A stretch of 64,000 nt of DNA from Polaromonas sp. JS666. GTDB lineage: Bacteria; Pseudomonadota; Gammaproteobacteria; Burkholderiales; Burkholderiaceae_C. How positions within the stretch are numbered: the first letter of the stretch is position 1; every line of letters starts with the position of its first letter. The notes under the pieces were generated by a model. That model had not been told where the DNA came from, did no database searches, and worked only from the letters and a program-made list of their open reading frames with translations. A program made the position numbers and the translations under genes. This document shows positions 8,532-16,943 of the stretch, piece after piece. The stretch is taken from positions 372,001 through 436,000 of the forward strand of contig NZ_FNHX01000001.1 of assembly GCF_900103405.1 (NCBI RefSeq), in the 5' to 3' direction.

Positions 8532-9955
8532 CGCGGAACAAGGAACACGGATTTTTCTTCGACATGGGCGTGGCCGCTCTCGTCGGCGACGCGGAAGAGG
8601 ATGGGGTGCGAGCCGGCCTCGGCCGACCCGTAGGGGATCTGCAGCCGCACCGCCACCCAGCGTGATTCCGTGGGGCCGACCTTGACCTCGGCCTCCGAGG
8701 CGACCGCCAGGCCTTCAAGCCCGGACGCCATGATGCGATAGCGCTGCGGCTGCTCCGTGGCGTTCATGACCTGCAGGCGGTAGACGTTTTCCAGCTTTCC
8801 GCCGGCCGCGATGCGGGACAGCGCCGCGCGGTCGCGCACCACGTCCACCTTGAGCGGCATGCGCGCCACCAGGCTCCACAGCAGCGCCAGGCACAGCACG
8901 CCCAGCAGCGCGGTGTAAACCAGCACACGTGGGCGCAGCACGCGGCGCAGCATGTGCCGCGCGGTCCACTTCCCCGCCAGCGCATTCTGGGTGGTGAAAC
9001 GGATCAGGCCGCGCGCATAGCCCATTTTGTCCATCACGCCGTCGCAGACGTCCACGCAGGCCGCGCAGCCTATGCACTCGTACTGCAGGCCCTCGCGGAT
9101 GTCTATGCCGGTCGGGCAGACCTGCACGCACAGCGTGCAATCGACGCAGGCGCCCAGGGACAAGGCCGCGATGTCGGCATGGCGCGAGCGCGCACCGCGC
9201 GGCTCGCCGCGCGCCGGGTCGTAGCTCACGATCAGCGTGTCCTTGTCGAACATCGCGCTCTGAAAGCGCGCATAGGGGCACATGTATTTGCACACCTGCT
9301 CGCGCAGGAAGCCGGCGTTGCCGTAGGTGGCAAAGCCGTAGAACAGCACCCAGAAAATTTCCCAGCCGCCCATCTTGGTCTGCAGGAACTGCAGGATCAG
9401 CTCGCGCGCCGGCACGAAGTAGGCGACAAAGGTAAAGCCCGTCCACATGGCCACGCCTATCCAGAGGATGTGCTTGAACCATTTCTTGACCAGCTTTTCC
9501 AGCGAAAACGGCGCACCGTCCAGGCGAAGCCTGGCCGTGCGGTCGCCCTCCACCTTGCGTTCTATCCAGAGGAAGATTTCGGTGTACACCGTCTGCGGGC
9601 AGGTAAAACCGCACCACAGGCGGCCCGCCACCGCCGTGAACAGGAACAGCGACAAGGCGCTGGCCACCAGCAGGCCGGTCAGGTAGATGAAGTCCTGCGG
9701 GTAGAGCACATAACCGAAGAGGTAAAAGCGCCTGGCCTCCAGGTCGAAGAGCACCGCCTGGCGCTGCCCCCACTGCAGCCACGGCAGGCCGTAAAACACC
9801 AACTGGGTCAGGGCCACAAAAACCCAGCGCCAGCGCGCGAAACGTCCGCTGACCGAGCGCGGGTAGATCTTTTTTTGCGCCTCGTACAGGGATCCGCCTG
9901 CCGGCTCGTTCACCGGCACGATGGGGATGATTTTGCGCAAAGCCGGTTGTGTCAC
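8528..9955 (-). CDS. ccoG: cytochrome c oxidase accessory protein CcoG (FixG/RdxA)
   Basis: A 475-residue polytopic membrane iron-sulfur protein needed for cbb3 maturation, where it is thought to reduce copper for delivery. The sequence shows five or six helices, the motif WCGFTCPQTVYTEIFLWIER, and a ferredoxin-type domain with CVDCTLCVQVCPTGIDIR and CIGCAACVDVCD (two 4Fe-4S sites). The C-terminal part forms an immunoglobulin-like periplasmic domain. It starts seven bases after ccoP and overlaps the ccoH-like gene. Length and all motifs are standard. Confidence 0.95.
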   Translation of the reverse strand: MTQPALRKIIPIVPVNEPAGGSLYEAQKKIYPRSVSGRFARWRWVFVALTQLVFYGLPWLQWGQRQAVLFDLEARRFYLFGYVLYPQDFIYLTGLLVASALSLFLFTAVAGRLWCGFTCPQTVYTEIFLWIERKVEGDRTARLRLDGAPFSLEKLVKKWFKHILWIGVAMWTGFTFVAYFVPARELILQFLQTKMGGWEIFWVLFYGFATYGNAGFLREQVCKYMCPYARFQSAMFDKDTLIVSYDPARGEPRGARSRHADIAALSLGACVDCTLCVQVCPTGIDIREGLQYECIGCAACVDVCDGVMDKMGYARGLIRFTTQNALAGKWTARHMLRRVLRPRVLVYTALLGVLCLALLWSLVARMPLKVDVVRDRAALSRIAAGGKLENVYRLQVMNATEQPQRYRIMASGLEGLAVASEAEVKVGPTESRWVAVRLQIPYGSAEAGSHPILFRVADESGHAHVEEKSVFLVPR

Positions 9956-9962
9956 TGTCGCC

Positions 9963-10880
9963 TCAAAGCTTGGCCGCGGGGGCCTTGTTGGACAGCCCCC
10001 AGATGTAGGCCGTCAGCACGTGGATCTGCGCTTCCGTGAGCTTGCCGGCCTGCGCGGGCATCTCGTTGGTCTTGCCCTTGTTGACGATGTCGACGATGGC
10101 CTGCTCGCCCCAGCCGTGCAGCCAGATGTCGTCCGTCAGGTTGGGCGCGCCTATGGTCGTGTTGCCCTTGCCGTCCACGCCGTGGCAGGCCGCGCAGGCG
10201 GTGAATTTGGACTTGCCGAGCTGGGCGCGCACCGAATCATGCGGGCCGCCCGACAGGCTCAGCACGTACTGCGCCACGTTCTTGACGTCCTCGGGCGAGC
10301 CTACCGCCGCGGCCATGGGCGGCATCTGCCCCTTGCGGCCCTGGGTCAGGGTTTCCTTGATCTTTTCGGCCGAACCGCCGTGCAGCCAGTCGCTGTCGGC
10401 GAGGTTGGGAAAACCCTTGCTGCCGCGTGCGTCCGAGCCGTGGCACTGGGCGCAGTTGTTCATGAAGAGGCGCTCGCCCACGGCCATCGCATTGGCGTCG
10501 CCCGCGAGCTGTTCGGGGCTTTTGGCGCTGAACTGGGCATACAGCGGCGCAAGCTCCTTGTCCGCCTTGACCATCGCGCTGTCGTATTCGCCGCGCGTGC
10601 TCCAGCCCATCTCGCCCGGATAAGCGCCCAGGCCAGGGTAGGCAACCAGGTAGAGCAGCGAATAGATCACGGTGAAGACGAACAGCCACATCCACCAGCG
10701 CGGCATGGGGTTGTTGGCCTCACGCAGGTCCTCGTCCCAGACATGGCCCGTGGTGTTGTCGCTGCGCTCGGGCATTTTCTTGCGGGCCGTGGCCCACAGC
10801 AGCACCAGGGCGCCAATGATGCCGACCAGGGTCAGCGCGGCCACATACCAGGACCAGAAGTTGTTTGTGAAATCGCTCAT
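9963..10880 (-). CDS. ccoP: cbb3 oxidase subunit III, dihaem cytochrome c CcoP
   Basis: A 305-residue membrane-anchored cytochrome c that passes electrons to CcoO and CcoN. Two N-terminal hydrophobic helices (about 8-30 and 55-80) precede two periplasmic haem domains with CAQCHG (near residue 142) and CAACHG (near residue 232), followed by the usual Met-containing C-termini. It carries WDEDLREANNPMPRWWMWL, the conserved linker of the family. It lies 66 bases after ccoQ, a stretch in which I see no further feature. Confidence 0.95.
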   Translation of the reverse strand: MSDFTNNFWSWYVAALTLVGIIGALVLLWATARKKMPERSDNTTGHVWDEDLREANNPMPRWWMWLFVFTVIYSLLYLVAYPGLGAYPGEMGWSTRGEYDSAMVKADKELAPLYAQFSAKSPEQLAGDANAMAVGERLFMNNCAQCHGSDARGSKGFPNLADSDWLHGGSAEKIKETLTQGRKGQMPPMAAAVGSPEDVKNVAQYVLSLSGGPHDSVRAQLGKSKFTACAACHGVDGKGNTTIGAPNLTDDIWLHGWGEQAIVDIVNKGKTNEMPAQAGKLTEAQIHVLTAYIWGLSNKAPAAKL

Positions 10881-10946
10881 ACGTCACACCCGATGTGTTG
10901 TTCAGTGAGGAAAATGCCGGTGAAGAGGCTTTGCATGGCGCGGGTC

Positions 10947-11084
10947 CTAATCCTGCAGGAAGGGGATTTTTGCGTCCTCTTCAAAGCGCTGGCGGTTGCG
11001 GCCCGAATAGGCCCACACCAGCAGGCCGATGAAGGTGGCAAAGCACAGCAGGGTGGCGATGATGCGCAGCGTATTAACGTCCAT
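10947..11084 (-). CDS. ccoQ: cbb3 oxidase small subunit CcoQ
   Basis: A 45-residue protein beginning MDVNTLRIIATLLCFATF with one transmembrane helix and a basic, then acidic tail (SGRNRQRFEEDAKIPFLQD). CcoQ stabilises the CcoNO-CcoP complex. It sits in its standard place between ccoO (11-base gap) and ccoP, with AAAGGAGG a few bases before the ATG. It is easily missed because of its size. Confidence 0.92.
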   Translation of the reverse strand: MDVNTLRIIATLLCFATFIGLLVWAYSGRNRQRFEEDAKIPFLQD

Positions 11085-11095
11085 GGCGTCCTCCT

Positions 11096-11725
11096 TTATT
11101 TCAGGGCCTTGCCCATGACTTGCAGATAGGCCACCAGGGCGTCCATTTCCGTCTTGTCCTTCACCACGGCGGCGGCTTCAGCGATTTCCGCGTCGCTGTA
11201 AGGCACGCCCACCGTGCGCAGCGCCTTCATGCGCGGCGCCATGTCGGCCGGGTTGACGCTGGCCTTCTCAAGCCAGCTGTAGGCCGGCATATTCGATTCA
11301 GGCACCACATCGCGCGGGTTGTTCAGGTGTATGCGGTGCCACTCGTCCGTGTACTTGCCGCCCACACGCTGCAGGTCGGGGCCGGTGCGCTTGCTGCCCC
11401 ACTGGAAGGGATGGTCGTAGACAAACTCGCCGGCCACCGAATAGTGGCCGTAGCGCAGTGTCTCGGCGCGGAAGGGCCGGATCATCTGCGAGTGGCAGTT
11501 GTAGCAACCCTCGCGCAGGTAGATGTCGCGGCCGGCCAGCTGCAGCGCGCCATAGGGCTTGACGCCTTCTATGGGTGCGGTGGTCGACTTCTGGAAAAAC
11601 AGCGGCACGATCTCGACCAGGCCGCCCACGGCAATCACCAGCAGGATCAGGATGATCATCAGGAAGTTGTTGGTCTCAATCTTCTCGTGCGAGAAGCCGG
11701 CGGTGCTTGTGTTGTCGTCTTTCAT
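11096..11725 (-). CDS. ccoO: cbb3 oxidase subunit II, monohaem cytochrome c CcoO
   Basis: A 209-residue cytochrome with one N-terminal membrane helix ([20 protein letters not shown]) and a periplasmic haem site, [14 protein letters not shown]. Further family marks are [11 protein letters not shown], the probable axial-methionine segment [10 protein letters not shown], and the C-terminal [10 protein letters not shown]. It takes electrons from CcoP to the binuclear centre in CcoN. The gene begins 18 bases after ccoN. Confidence 0.96.
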   Translation of the reverse strand: MKDDNTSTAGFSHEKIETNNFLMIILILLVIAVGGLVEIVPLFFQKSTTAPIEGVKPYGALQLAGRDIYLREGCYNCHSQMIRPFRAETLRYGHYSVAGEFVYDHPFQWGSKRTGPDLQRVGGKYTDEWHRIHLNNPRDVVPESNMPAYSWLEKASVNPADMAPRMKALRTVGVPYSDAEIAEAAAVVKDKTEMDALVAYLQVMGKALK

Positions 11726-11743
11726 GGAATGTGCTTTCTGTGT

Positions 11744-13177
11744 TTATGCGTGGGCCAGCGCCGGTACCGGCACCCGGATGGGGCGTCCCCGGGCCACCGT
11801 CATGCAGACGTTCCAGGCCATGACCCCCATGCCGCCCAGGTACAGCACCCCGCCGAAGAAGCGCACCACGTAGAAGGGATAGGTGGCTTTCACCGACTCC
11901 ACAAAGGTGTAGGTCAGGGTGCCGTCGGCGTTCAGGGCGCGCCACATCAGGCCCTGCATCACGCCGGCAATCCACATGGCCGCGATGTAAAGCACGATGC
12001 CCACGGTGGCCACCCAGAAATGCACCTCGATGGCGCGCACCGAGTACATCCGCTTTTGCCCGAAGAGGCGCGGGATCATGTAGTACAGCGTGCCCATGGA
12101 GATCAGGCCCACCCAGCCCAGCGCGCCCGAATGCACATGGCCCACGGTCCAGTCCGTGTAATGCGACAGCGCGTTGACGGTCTTGATGGACATCAGCGGA
12201 CCCTCGAAGGTGCTCATGCCGTAAAAAGACAGCGAGACGATCAGGAAACGCAGGATGGGGTCTTCGCGCAGCTTGTGCCAGGCGCCCGACAGCGTCATCA
12301 CGCCGTTGATCATGCCGCCCCAGCTGGGCGCCAGCAGGATCAGCGAGAACACCATGCCCACCGATTGCGTCCAGTCGGGCAAGGCCGTGTAGTGCAGGTG
12401 GTGCGGGCCCGCCCACATATAGGTGAAGATCAGCGCCCAGAAGTGGACGATGGACAGGCGGTAGCTATAGACCGGCCGCTCGGCCTGCTTGGGGATGAAG
12501 TAATACATCATGCCCAGGAAGCCCGCGGTCAGGAAAAAGCCGACGGCGTTGTGGCCGTACCACCACTGCACCATGGCGTCCTGCACGCCGGCGTAGGCCG
12601 AATAAGACTTCATCCAGCCGGCCGGCACCTCGGCGCTGTTGACCACATGCAGCACCGCCACCGCCAGGATGAAGGCGCCGTAAAACCAGTTGGCCACATA
12701 GATATGCCTGACCTTGCGCACGCCCAGGGTGCCGAAGAACACCACCGCGTAAGCCACCCAGACCAGGGTGATCAGGATGTCTATGGGCCATTCGAGCTCG
12801 GCATATTCCTTGCCGGTGGTGTAGCCCAGCGGCAGGCTGACGGCCGCGGCCACGATGACCAGCTGCCAGCCCCAGAAGGTGAAAGCCGCCAGGCGCGGTG
12901 CGAACAGCGGCACGCCGCTGGTGCGCTGGACCACGTAGTAGCTGCTGCCTATGAGCGCGCAGCCGCCAAAGGCAAAAATCACCGCATTGGTGTGCAGCGG
13001 CCGCAACCGGCCATAGCTGAGCCAGGGGATGCCGAAGTTCAGTTCAGGCCAGGCCAGCTGGGCCGCGATGAACAGGCCCACCGCCATGCCCACCACACCC
13101 CAGAGCACCGCCGCCAGCGAGAACTGGCGCACCACCGTGTCGTGATAGGCGATCCCTTGCGTTGTTTCTTGGTTCAT
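11744..13177 (-). CDS. ccoN: cbb3 oxidase catalytic subunit CcoN
   Basis: A 477-residue twelve-helix haem-copper oxidase subunit that reduces oxygen at very low concentrations and pumps protons. Diagnostic stretches include [18 protein letters not shown] (haem b3/CuB histidine and tyrosine region), [16 protein letters not shown] and [14 protein letters not shown]. The start at 13177 (MNQETTQG) is preferred over longer in-frame versions because AAAAGGTGC precedes it and the predicted FNR promoter would start transcription at about 13198, inside any longer reading. Confidence 0.96.
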   Translation of the reverse strand: MNQETTQGIAYHDTVVRQFSLAAVLWGVVGMAVGLFIAAQLAWPELNFGIPWLSYGRLRPLHTNAVIFAFGGCALIGSSYYVVQRTSGVPLFAPRLAAFTFWGWQLVIVAAAVSLPLGYTTGKEYAELEWPIDILITLVWVAYAVVFFGTLGVRKVRHIYVANWFYGAFILAVAVLHVVNSAEVPAGWMKSYSAYAGVQDAMVQWWYGHNAVGFFLTAGFLGMMYYFIPKQAERPVYSYRLSIVHFWALIFTYMWAGPHHLHYTALPDWTQSVGMVFSLILLAPSWGGMINGVMTLSGAWHKLREDPILRFLIVSLSFYGMSTFEGPLMSIKTVNALSHYTDWTVGHVHSGALGWVGLISMGTLYYMIPRLFGQKRMYSVRAIEVHFWVATVGIVLYIAAMWIAGVMQGLMWRALNADGTLTYTFVESVKATYPFYVVRFFGGVLYLGGMGVMAWNVCMTVARGRPIRVPVPALAHA

Positions 13178-13204
13178 GAAGCACCTTTTGTCTAGATGCT
13201 TCAA

Positions 13205-13246
13205 AGTGTCGGCGCGGGCGGCGGCGCGGCACTTGATACAGGTCAA
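13205..13246 (-). promoter_or_regulatory. predicted FNR-dependent promoter of ccoNOQP
   Basis: TTGATACAGGTCAA at 13233-13246 matches the FNR consensus apart from one half-site base. With the box centred at -41.5 the start falls at 13198, 21 bases before the ccoN ATG, and GACACT (13205-13210) occupies the -10 place. The box overlaps the stop codon of ccoS (13243-13245), so ccoNOQP can be started on its own as well as by read-through from ccoIS. Confidence 0.75.
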
Positions 13247-13380
13247 TCACCGTGAAGAATGCGTTCGGCTTCCTGCTCGAGTGCCTCGAATTGCCCACGC
13301 CATACGGCCCAGCCCAGCGCGCCAATGATGAGCAGCGCCAGCACGACGGACAGCGGTATCAGCAAAAACAGGATGTCCAT
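13243..13380 (-). CDS. ccoS: cbb3 oxidase maturation protein CcoS
   Basis: A 45-residue protein, [20 protein letters not shown] then [18 protein letters not shown], with one membrane helix and a short charged tail. CcoS is needed to insert haem and copper cofactors into CcoN. Its ATG follows the ccoI stop with no gap. The last codons and TGA lie inside the FNR box that precedes ccoN. Family recognition is from size, the [10 protein letters not shown] start and position. Confidence 0.92.
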   Translation of the reverse strand: MDILFLLIPLSVVLALLIIGALGWAVWRGQFEALEQEAERILHGD

Positions 13381-15696
13381 TCAGTTCTCTCGTGGATAAC
13401 GCGCCAGCCGGGCCGAATTGGCCACCACCAGCAGCGAACTCGCCGCCATGCCAAAGCCGGCCAGCCAGGTCGGCATCAGGCCCGCGATGGCCAGCGGCAC
13501 GCAGGCCGCGTTGTACAGCGCGGCCCACAGCAGGTTCTGGCGCACCACCCTCCTGGTTCGCCGCGCCTGCGCCAGCAGCGCCGCCACGCTGGCAAGCCGG
13601 TTGCCGGTCATGATGAAATCCGCCCTGGCCTGGGCCAGCGGCACGGCCTGGCCCATGGCCATGGACACATCGGCTGCGGCCAGCACCGGCCCGTCGTTCA
13701 TGCCGTCGCCCACCATCATCACGCGGTGGCCTTCGCGCTGCAGCCTGCGCACATGTTCCAGTTTCATCTCCGGCGTGCATTCGCCGAAGCACCACTCGAT
13801 GCCGGCGCGGCGCGCCAGGTGGGCCACGGCCTGGCCGGTATCGCCCGACAGCAGCTGCACGCGGACACCGAGTTGGAGCAAGGCCGCCACGGCCTGCGCC
13901 GCATCGGGCCTGATCGCCTCGTCCAGTTCGAAGCCTGCGAGGTAATGCTCGCCGTCGGACAGATGCGCCTGCGGGACCGGGGCATCACGGCCCGGCACAG
14001 GCGCGCGGCAAAAAGAGGCCGAGCCCAGGTAGAGGTAGCGCGCATCGCTGCCGTCCGGCCTGGCGACCTTGCCGCGCAGGCCGTGGCCGGCGACCTCCTC
14101 CACCTCGCTGGCCACCCAGCCCGGCGCAGAAGCATTCACGGGAAAGCGCGCGGCGATGGCGCGCGAAACCGGATGCAGCGACTGCCTGGCCAGCGCGCCC
14201 GCCCTTTCGCACACTTCGTCCCGGTCCACGCCGGCGGGCGTGTAGGCCATGACCACATCCATGCGGTCTTCTGTCAGCGTGCCGGTCTTGTCGAAGATCA
14301 CGGTGTCCACGGCCGCGCAGCTTTCAAGCGCCTGCAGTCTGCGCACCAGCACGCCGCGCCGCGCCAGCGCGCCCGCGCCGGCCAGCATGGCCGCCGGCGT
14401 GGCCAGCGACAAGGCGCAGGGGCAGGTCACGATCAGCACAGACACCGCGACGGCCATCGCATGCGCCTGGCCGAAAGGCCACCACCACCAGGCGGCAGCG
14501 GCGGCGGCCAGCAGCACGGCCGCCAGGAAAGGGCTGGCGATGCGGTCCACCAGTTGCACCAGGCCGGGTTTTTCGAGCGAGGCCTGCTCCATCAGCGCGA
14601 CGATTTCGGCGTAACGGGTTTGCGCGCCGACCCGCCGCACGCGCACCAGCAGCAAGCTGGTGAGGTTGTGGCTGCCCGCAATGACGCCGTCGCCGGCGCG
14701 CCGCAGCAAGGGTTTGGATTCACCGGTCAGCAGCGACTGGTCGACCCGGCTCTCGCCGCTTTCCACGTCGCCGTCGGCGGGAAAGGCCTGGCCCGGCAGC
14801 ACACGGACCAGGTTGCCCGGGACCAGCCGGCGCACGGCCACCGCGCGGAAACTGCCGTCGGCCTCCTGCCGCTCCACGCTGTCCGGCAGGCGGCGCATCA
14901 GCGCCTCCAGCGCGCCGGCGGTGCGGTCGCGCAGGCGCTGCTCCAGCAGCCGGCCCGACAGCAGGAAAAACACAAACATGGGCACCGAGTCGTAGGAGGC
15001 ATGCTCGCCCCAGGGGCTGGCCGGGTCAAAAGTGGCGGCCGTGCTGGCCCCGAAGGCGATCAGCACGCCCAGCGCCACCGGCACGTCCATGCCTATGCGC
15101 AGGTGGCGCAGGTCGCGCAGCGCCGCCGCAAAAAAAGGCCAGCAGGAAAACAGCAGCACCGGCAGGGTCAGCACCCAGGAGGCCCAGCCCAGCAGCGCCC
15201 GGATGTCGGGCGTGATCTCGCCGGCCGGCGCCAGGTAGGCCGGCGCCGCATACATCATGACCTGCATCATGCAAAAGCCGGCCACCAGCCAGCGCCACAG
15301 CATCAGGCGCTGGGCCCGCTGCCGGTTGCCAGCCAGCAGCAGGTCGCCGGCCGGCAAGGCACCGTAGCCGGCCTGGCGCAGCGCGGCCATCCAGGCGGAA
15401 GGCCGCGTGGCCTGCGGCTGCCACTGAAGCCGCGCCACGGCCGCGACGCCGTTGACCTGCACCGCATCCACGCCGGGCAGCTTGCGCAAAACCGACTCGA
15501 CGGTGAGCGCGCAGGCCGCGCAATGCATGCCTTCGATCGCCAGGCAGGACTCCCACCAGCCCTCGCGCCCGGCGGCCGGCCGGCTGAAACCCTCCCATTC
15601 GGCCGGTTCATCCAGCGCGGCCCATGGCGTGGCGCTGCCCGCGGCAGGCGGCACGGGGCCGGCGGAAAGCAGCGGCAAGGAGGGGGCGGTTTGCAT
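13381..15696 (-). CDS. ccoI: copper-transporting P-type ATPase CcoI
   Basis: A 771-residue P1B ATPase that supplies copper for cbb3 assembly. An N-terminal heavy-metal domain carries GMHCAACALTVES. Later come the translocation motif TCPCALSLATPAAML, the phosphorylation loop FDKTGTLTEDR (aspartate near residue 468), and the hinge MVGDGMNDGPVLAAADVS. The N-terminus before the metal domain is Pro/Ala-rich and of little content. A clear Shine-Dalgarno sequence is missing before the ATG at 15696, which fits the prediction that transcription begins at that ATG. It heads the run ccoI-S-N-O-Q-P-G-H; in most genomes ccoGHIS follows ccoNOQP. Confidence 0.95.
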   Translation of the reverse strand: MQTAPSLPLLSAGPVPPAAGSATPWAALDEPAEWEGFSRPAAGREGWWESCLAIEGMHCAACALTVESVLRKLPGVDAVQVNGVAAVARLQWQPQATRPSAWMAALRQAGYGALPAGDLLLAGNRQRAQRLMLWRWLVAGFCMMQVMMYAAPAYLAPAGEITPDIRALLGWASWVLTLPVLLFSCWPFFAAALRDLRHLRIGMDVPVALGVLIAFGASTAATFDPASPWGEHASYDSVPMFVFFLLSGRLLEQRLRDRTAGALEALMRRLPDSVERQEADGSFRAVAVRRLVPGNLVRVLPGQAFPADGDVESGESRVDQSLLTGESKPLLRRAGDGVIAGSHNLTSLLLVRVRRVGAQTRYAEIVALMEQASLEKPGLVQLVDRIASPFLAAVLLAAAAAAWWWWPFGQAHAMAVAVSVLIVTCPCALSLATPAAMLAGAGALARRGVLVRRLQALESCAAVDTVIFDKTGTLTEDRMDVVMAYTPAGVDRDEVCERAGALARQSLHPVSRAIAARFPVNASAPGWVASEVEEVAGHGLRGKVARPDGSDARYLYLGSASFCRAPVPGRDAPVPQAHLSDGEHYLAGFELDEAIRPDAAQAVAALLQLGVRVQLLSGDTGQAVAHLARRAGIEWCFGECTPEMKLEHVRRLQREGHRVMMVGDGMNDGPVLAAADVSMAMGQAVPLAQARADFIMTGNRLASVAALLAQARRTRRVVRQNLLWAALYNAACVPLAIAGLMPTWLAGFGMAASSLLVVANSARLARYPREN

Positions 15697-15702
15697 GGCG
15701 AA

Positions 15703-15744
15703 AGCTTAGCCAGCGCAGAGTGCCCTGCCCTTGACATGGATCAA
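15703..15744 (-). promoter_or_regulatory. predicted FNR-dependent promoter of ccoIS, leaderless geometry
   Basis: TTGACATGGATCAA (15731-15744) is a near-perfect FNR box. Centred at -41.5 it places +1 exactly on base 15696, the A of the ccoI ATG. TAAGCT (15703-15708) fills the -10 slot. The combination predicts a leaderless ccoI message, in line with the lack of a ribosome site. It lies in the 320-base gap 15697-16016, which also holds the USP promoter and nothing else that I recognise. Confidence 0.7.
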
Positions 15745-15947
15745 TCCAAGGGCCATGGGCTCTTTCGCGGGTGTCAGCCGGGTGTCTGGCGCTGTGGCTT
15801 AAGTCTGGTGGCGAACAGACACCTCCCCACGCCGCGCGCACAGTCACCTCGTGGCATCGGACATCTTCCGGGCCGATGCGTTTTTTCACGCATCGAAAGA
15901 CCCCATCAAAACCGCGGAACAGAGGCTAGAGATCATGTGCCGCGCCC

Positions 15948-15989
15948 TTGACCTGGATCAAGCCAGGGCCCGGACGGCGCTTCTAGACT
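15948..15989 (+). promoter_or_regulatory. predicted FNR-dependent promoter of the usp-usp-arc run
   Basis: TTGACCTGGATCAA (15948-15961) with TAGACT (15984-15989) at the -10 distance. The start would be near 15996, 21 bases before the USP ATG and just upstream of the ribosome site ACAGGAGA. Because the downstream genes are closely packed and on the same strand, this promoter may also feed the arginine deiminase genes. Confidence 0.75.
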
Positions 15990-16016
15990 GCGGCACATCA
16001 ACACAGGAGAACCATC

Positions 16017-16460
16017 ATGTACAAACGCATTCTTGTTGCCACCGACGGATCCACACTTTCCAAAAAAGCCGTCAAGGAAGCCATCACCCTGGCCGCATCC
16101 CTGGAGGCCGGCCTGGTGGCGCTCAACGTCGTGCCGCGTTATCCCGTGAGCTACTTCGAGGGCGGCGCCACCGTGTCGCCGCAGGAAGTCGGGCGCGTCG
16201 AAAAGGACTGGGCCGACAGGGGCCAGGCCATCGTCGACGCGGTGTGCAAGACCGCCGAAGCCGCGGGCGTCAAGGCCAAGGCCGCGACCGTCAAGTCCGA
16301 CCTTGTCGCGGCCTCCATCCTGGCCACGGCCAAAAAGAACAAGTGCGACCTCATCGTGATGGCCTCGCACGGCCGCAAGGGCATCTCGCGCATCCTGCTC
16401 GGCAGCGAGACCCAGCAGGTGCTCACGCACAGCAGCATTCCCGTCCTGGTCCTGCGCTGA
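16017..16460 (+). CDS. universal stress protein (single domain)
   Basis: A 147-residue USP. It starts MYKRILVATDGSTLSKKA and ends with the ATP-binding loop MASHGRKGISRILLGSETQ (G-2x-G-9x-G-S/T), so it belongs to the nucleotide-binding UspA-like/UspFG group. A good ribosome site (ACAGGAGA) precedes the ATG. It is first in a same-strand run with a second USP and the arginine deiminase genes, under an FNR-type box. Such USPs support survival in energy-poor, oxygen-poor conditions in Pseudomonas; the same role here is inferred. Confidence 0.93.
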   Translation: MYKRILVATDGSTLSKKAVKEAITLAASLEAGLVALNVVPRYPVSYFEGGATVSPQEVGRVEKDWADRGQAIVDAVCKTAEAAGVKAKAATVKSDLVAASILATAKKNKCDLIVMASHGRKGISRILLGSETQQVLTHSSIPVLVLR

Positions 16461-16498
16461 GCGCGCGCCGTTTCATTTCCTTTTTTCCGGAGAGCAAC

Positions 16499-16921
16499 AT
16501 GAGAGTCCTTCTGGCCGTTGACGGCAGCAAGTTCACCAAAAAAGCCCTGGCCTTCCTGGTCACCCACGAAGCCTTGATGGGCGCCGACGCGGAACTCATC
16601 GTGCTCAACGTGCAGATGGCCGTCTCCCCGCGCGTCAAGACCATGCTGGGCGCCGCCACGGTGCATGCCTACCACCGCGACGAAGCCCAGAAAGTGCTGG
16701 AGCCCATAGAGCGTTTCCTCAAACGCCACGGCATCCCCTTCCGCGCCTCCTGGGTCGCCGGCATACCGGCCACGCAGATCGTGCAGGCGGCCAAACGCGA
16801 GAAGGCCCACATGGTGGTCATGGGCACCCACGGCCATGGCCTGCTGGGCCGCGCCCTGCTCGGCAGCGTCGCCCAGCGCGTGGTGGCCGATGTCGACGTG
16901 CCGGTGCTGCTGGTCCAGTAG
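16499..16921 (+). CDS. universal stress protein (single domain)
   Basis: A 140-residue USP that differs clearly from its upstream neighbour. The N-terminus MRVLLAVDGSKFTKKALAF and the C-terminal MGTHGHGLLGRALLGSVAQ show the fold and the ATP-binding loop. It begins 38 bases after the first USP gene, with CGGAGAG before the ATG, and ends 22 bases before the antiporter gene. The region between has no terminator, so the two USPs and the arc genes probably share one message. Confidence 0.93.
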   Translation: MRVLLAVDGSKFTKKALAFLVTHEALMGADAELIVLNVQMAVSPRVKTMLGAATVHAYHRDEAQKVLEPIERFLKRHGIPFRASWVAGIPATQIVQAAKREKAHMVVMGTHGHGLLGRALLGSVAQRVVADVDVPVLLVQ

Positions 16922-16943
16922 CCGCCCATCCTGAAAGCCTGCC

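Noticed and set aside
11744..13246. A longer CcoN start at 13246
   Set aside because: The additional 23 residues have no family support, and the FNR box lies inside them; 13177 has a ribosome site and the canonical N-terminus.
11120..15951. Very long open frames opposite ccoN-O and ccoI (691 and 899 codons)
   Set aside because: They are antisense shadows of high-GC genes: composition is His/Arg/Gly/Gln-rich with no domain, while the opposite strand encodes complete oxidase proteins.
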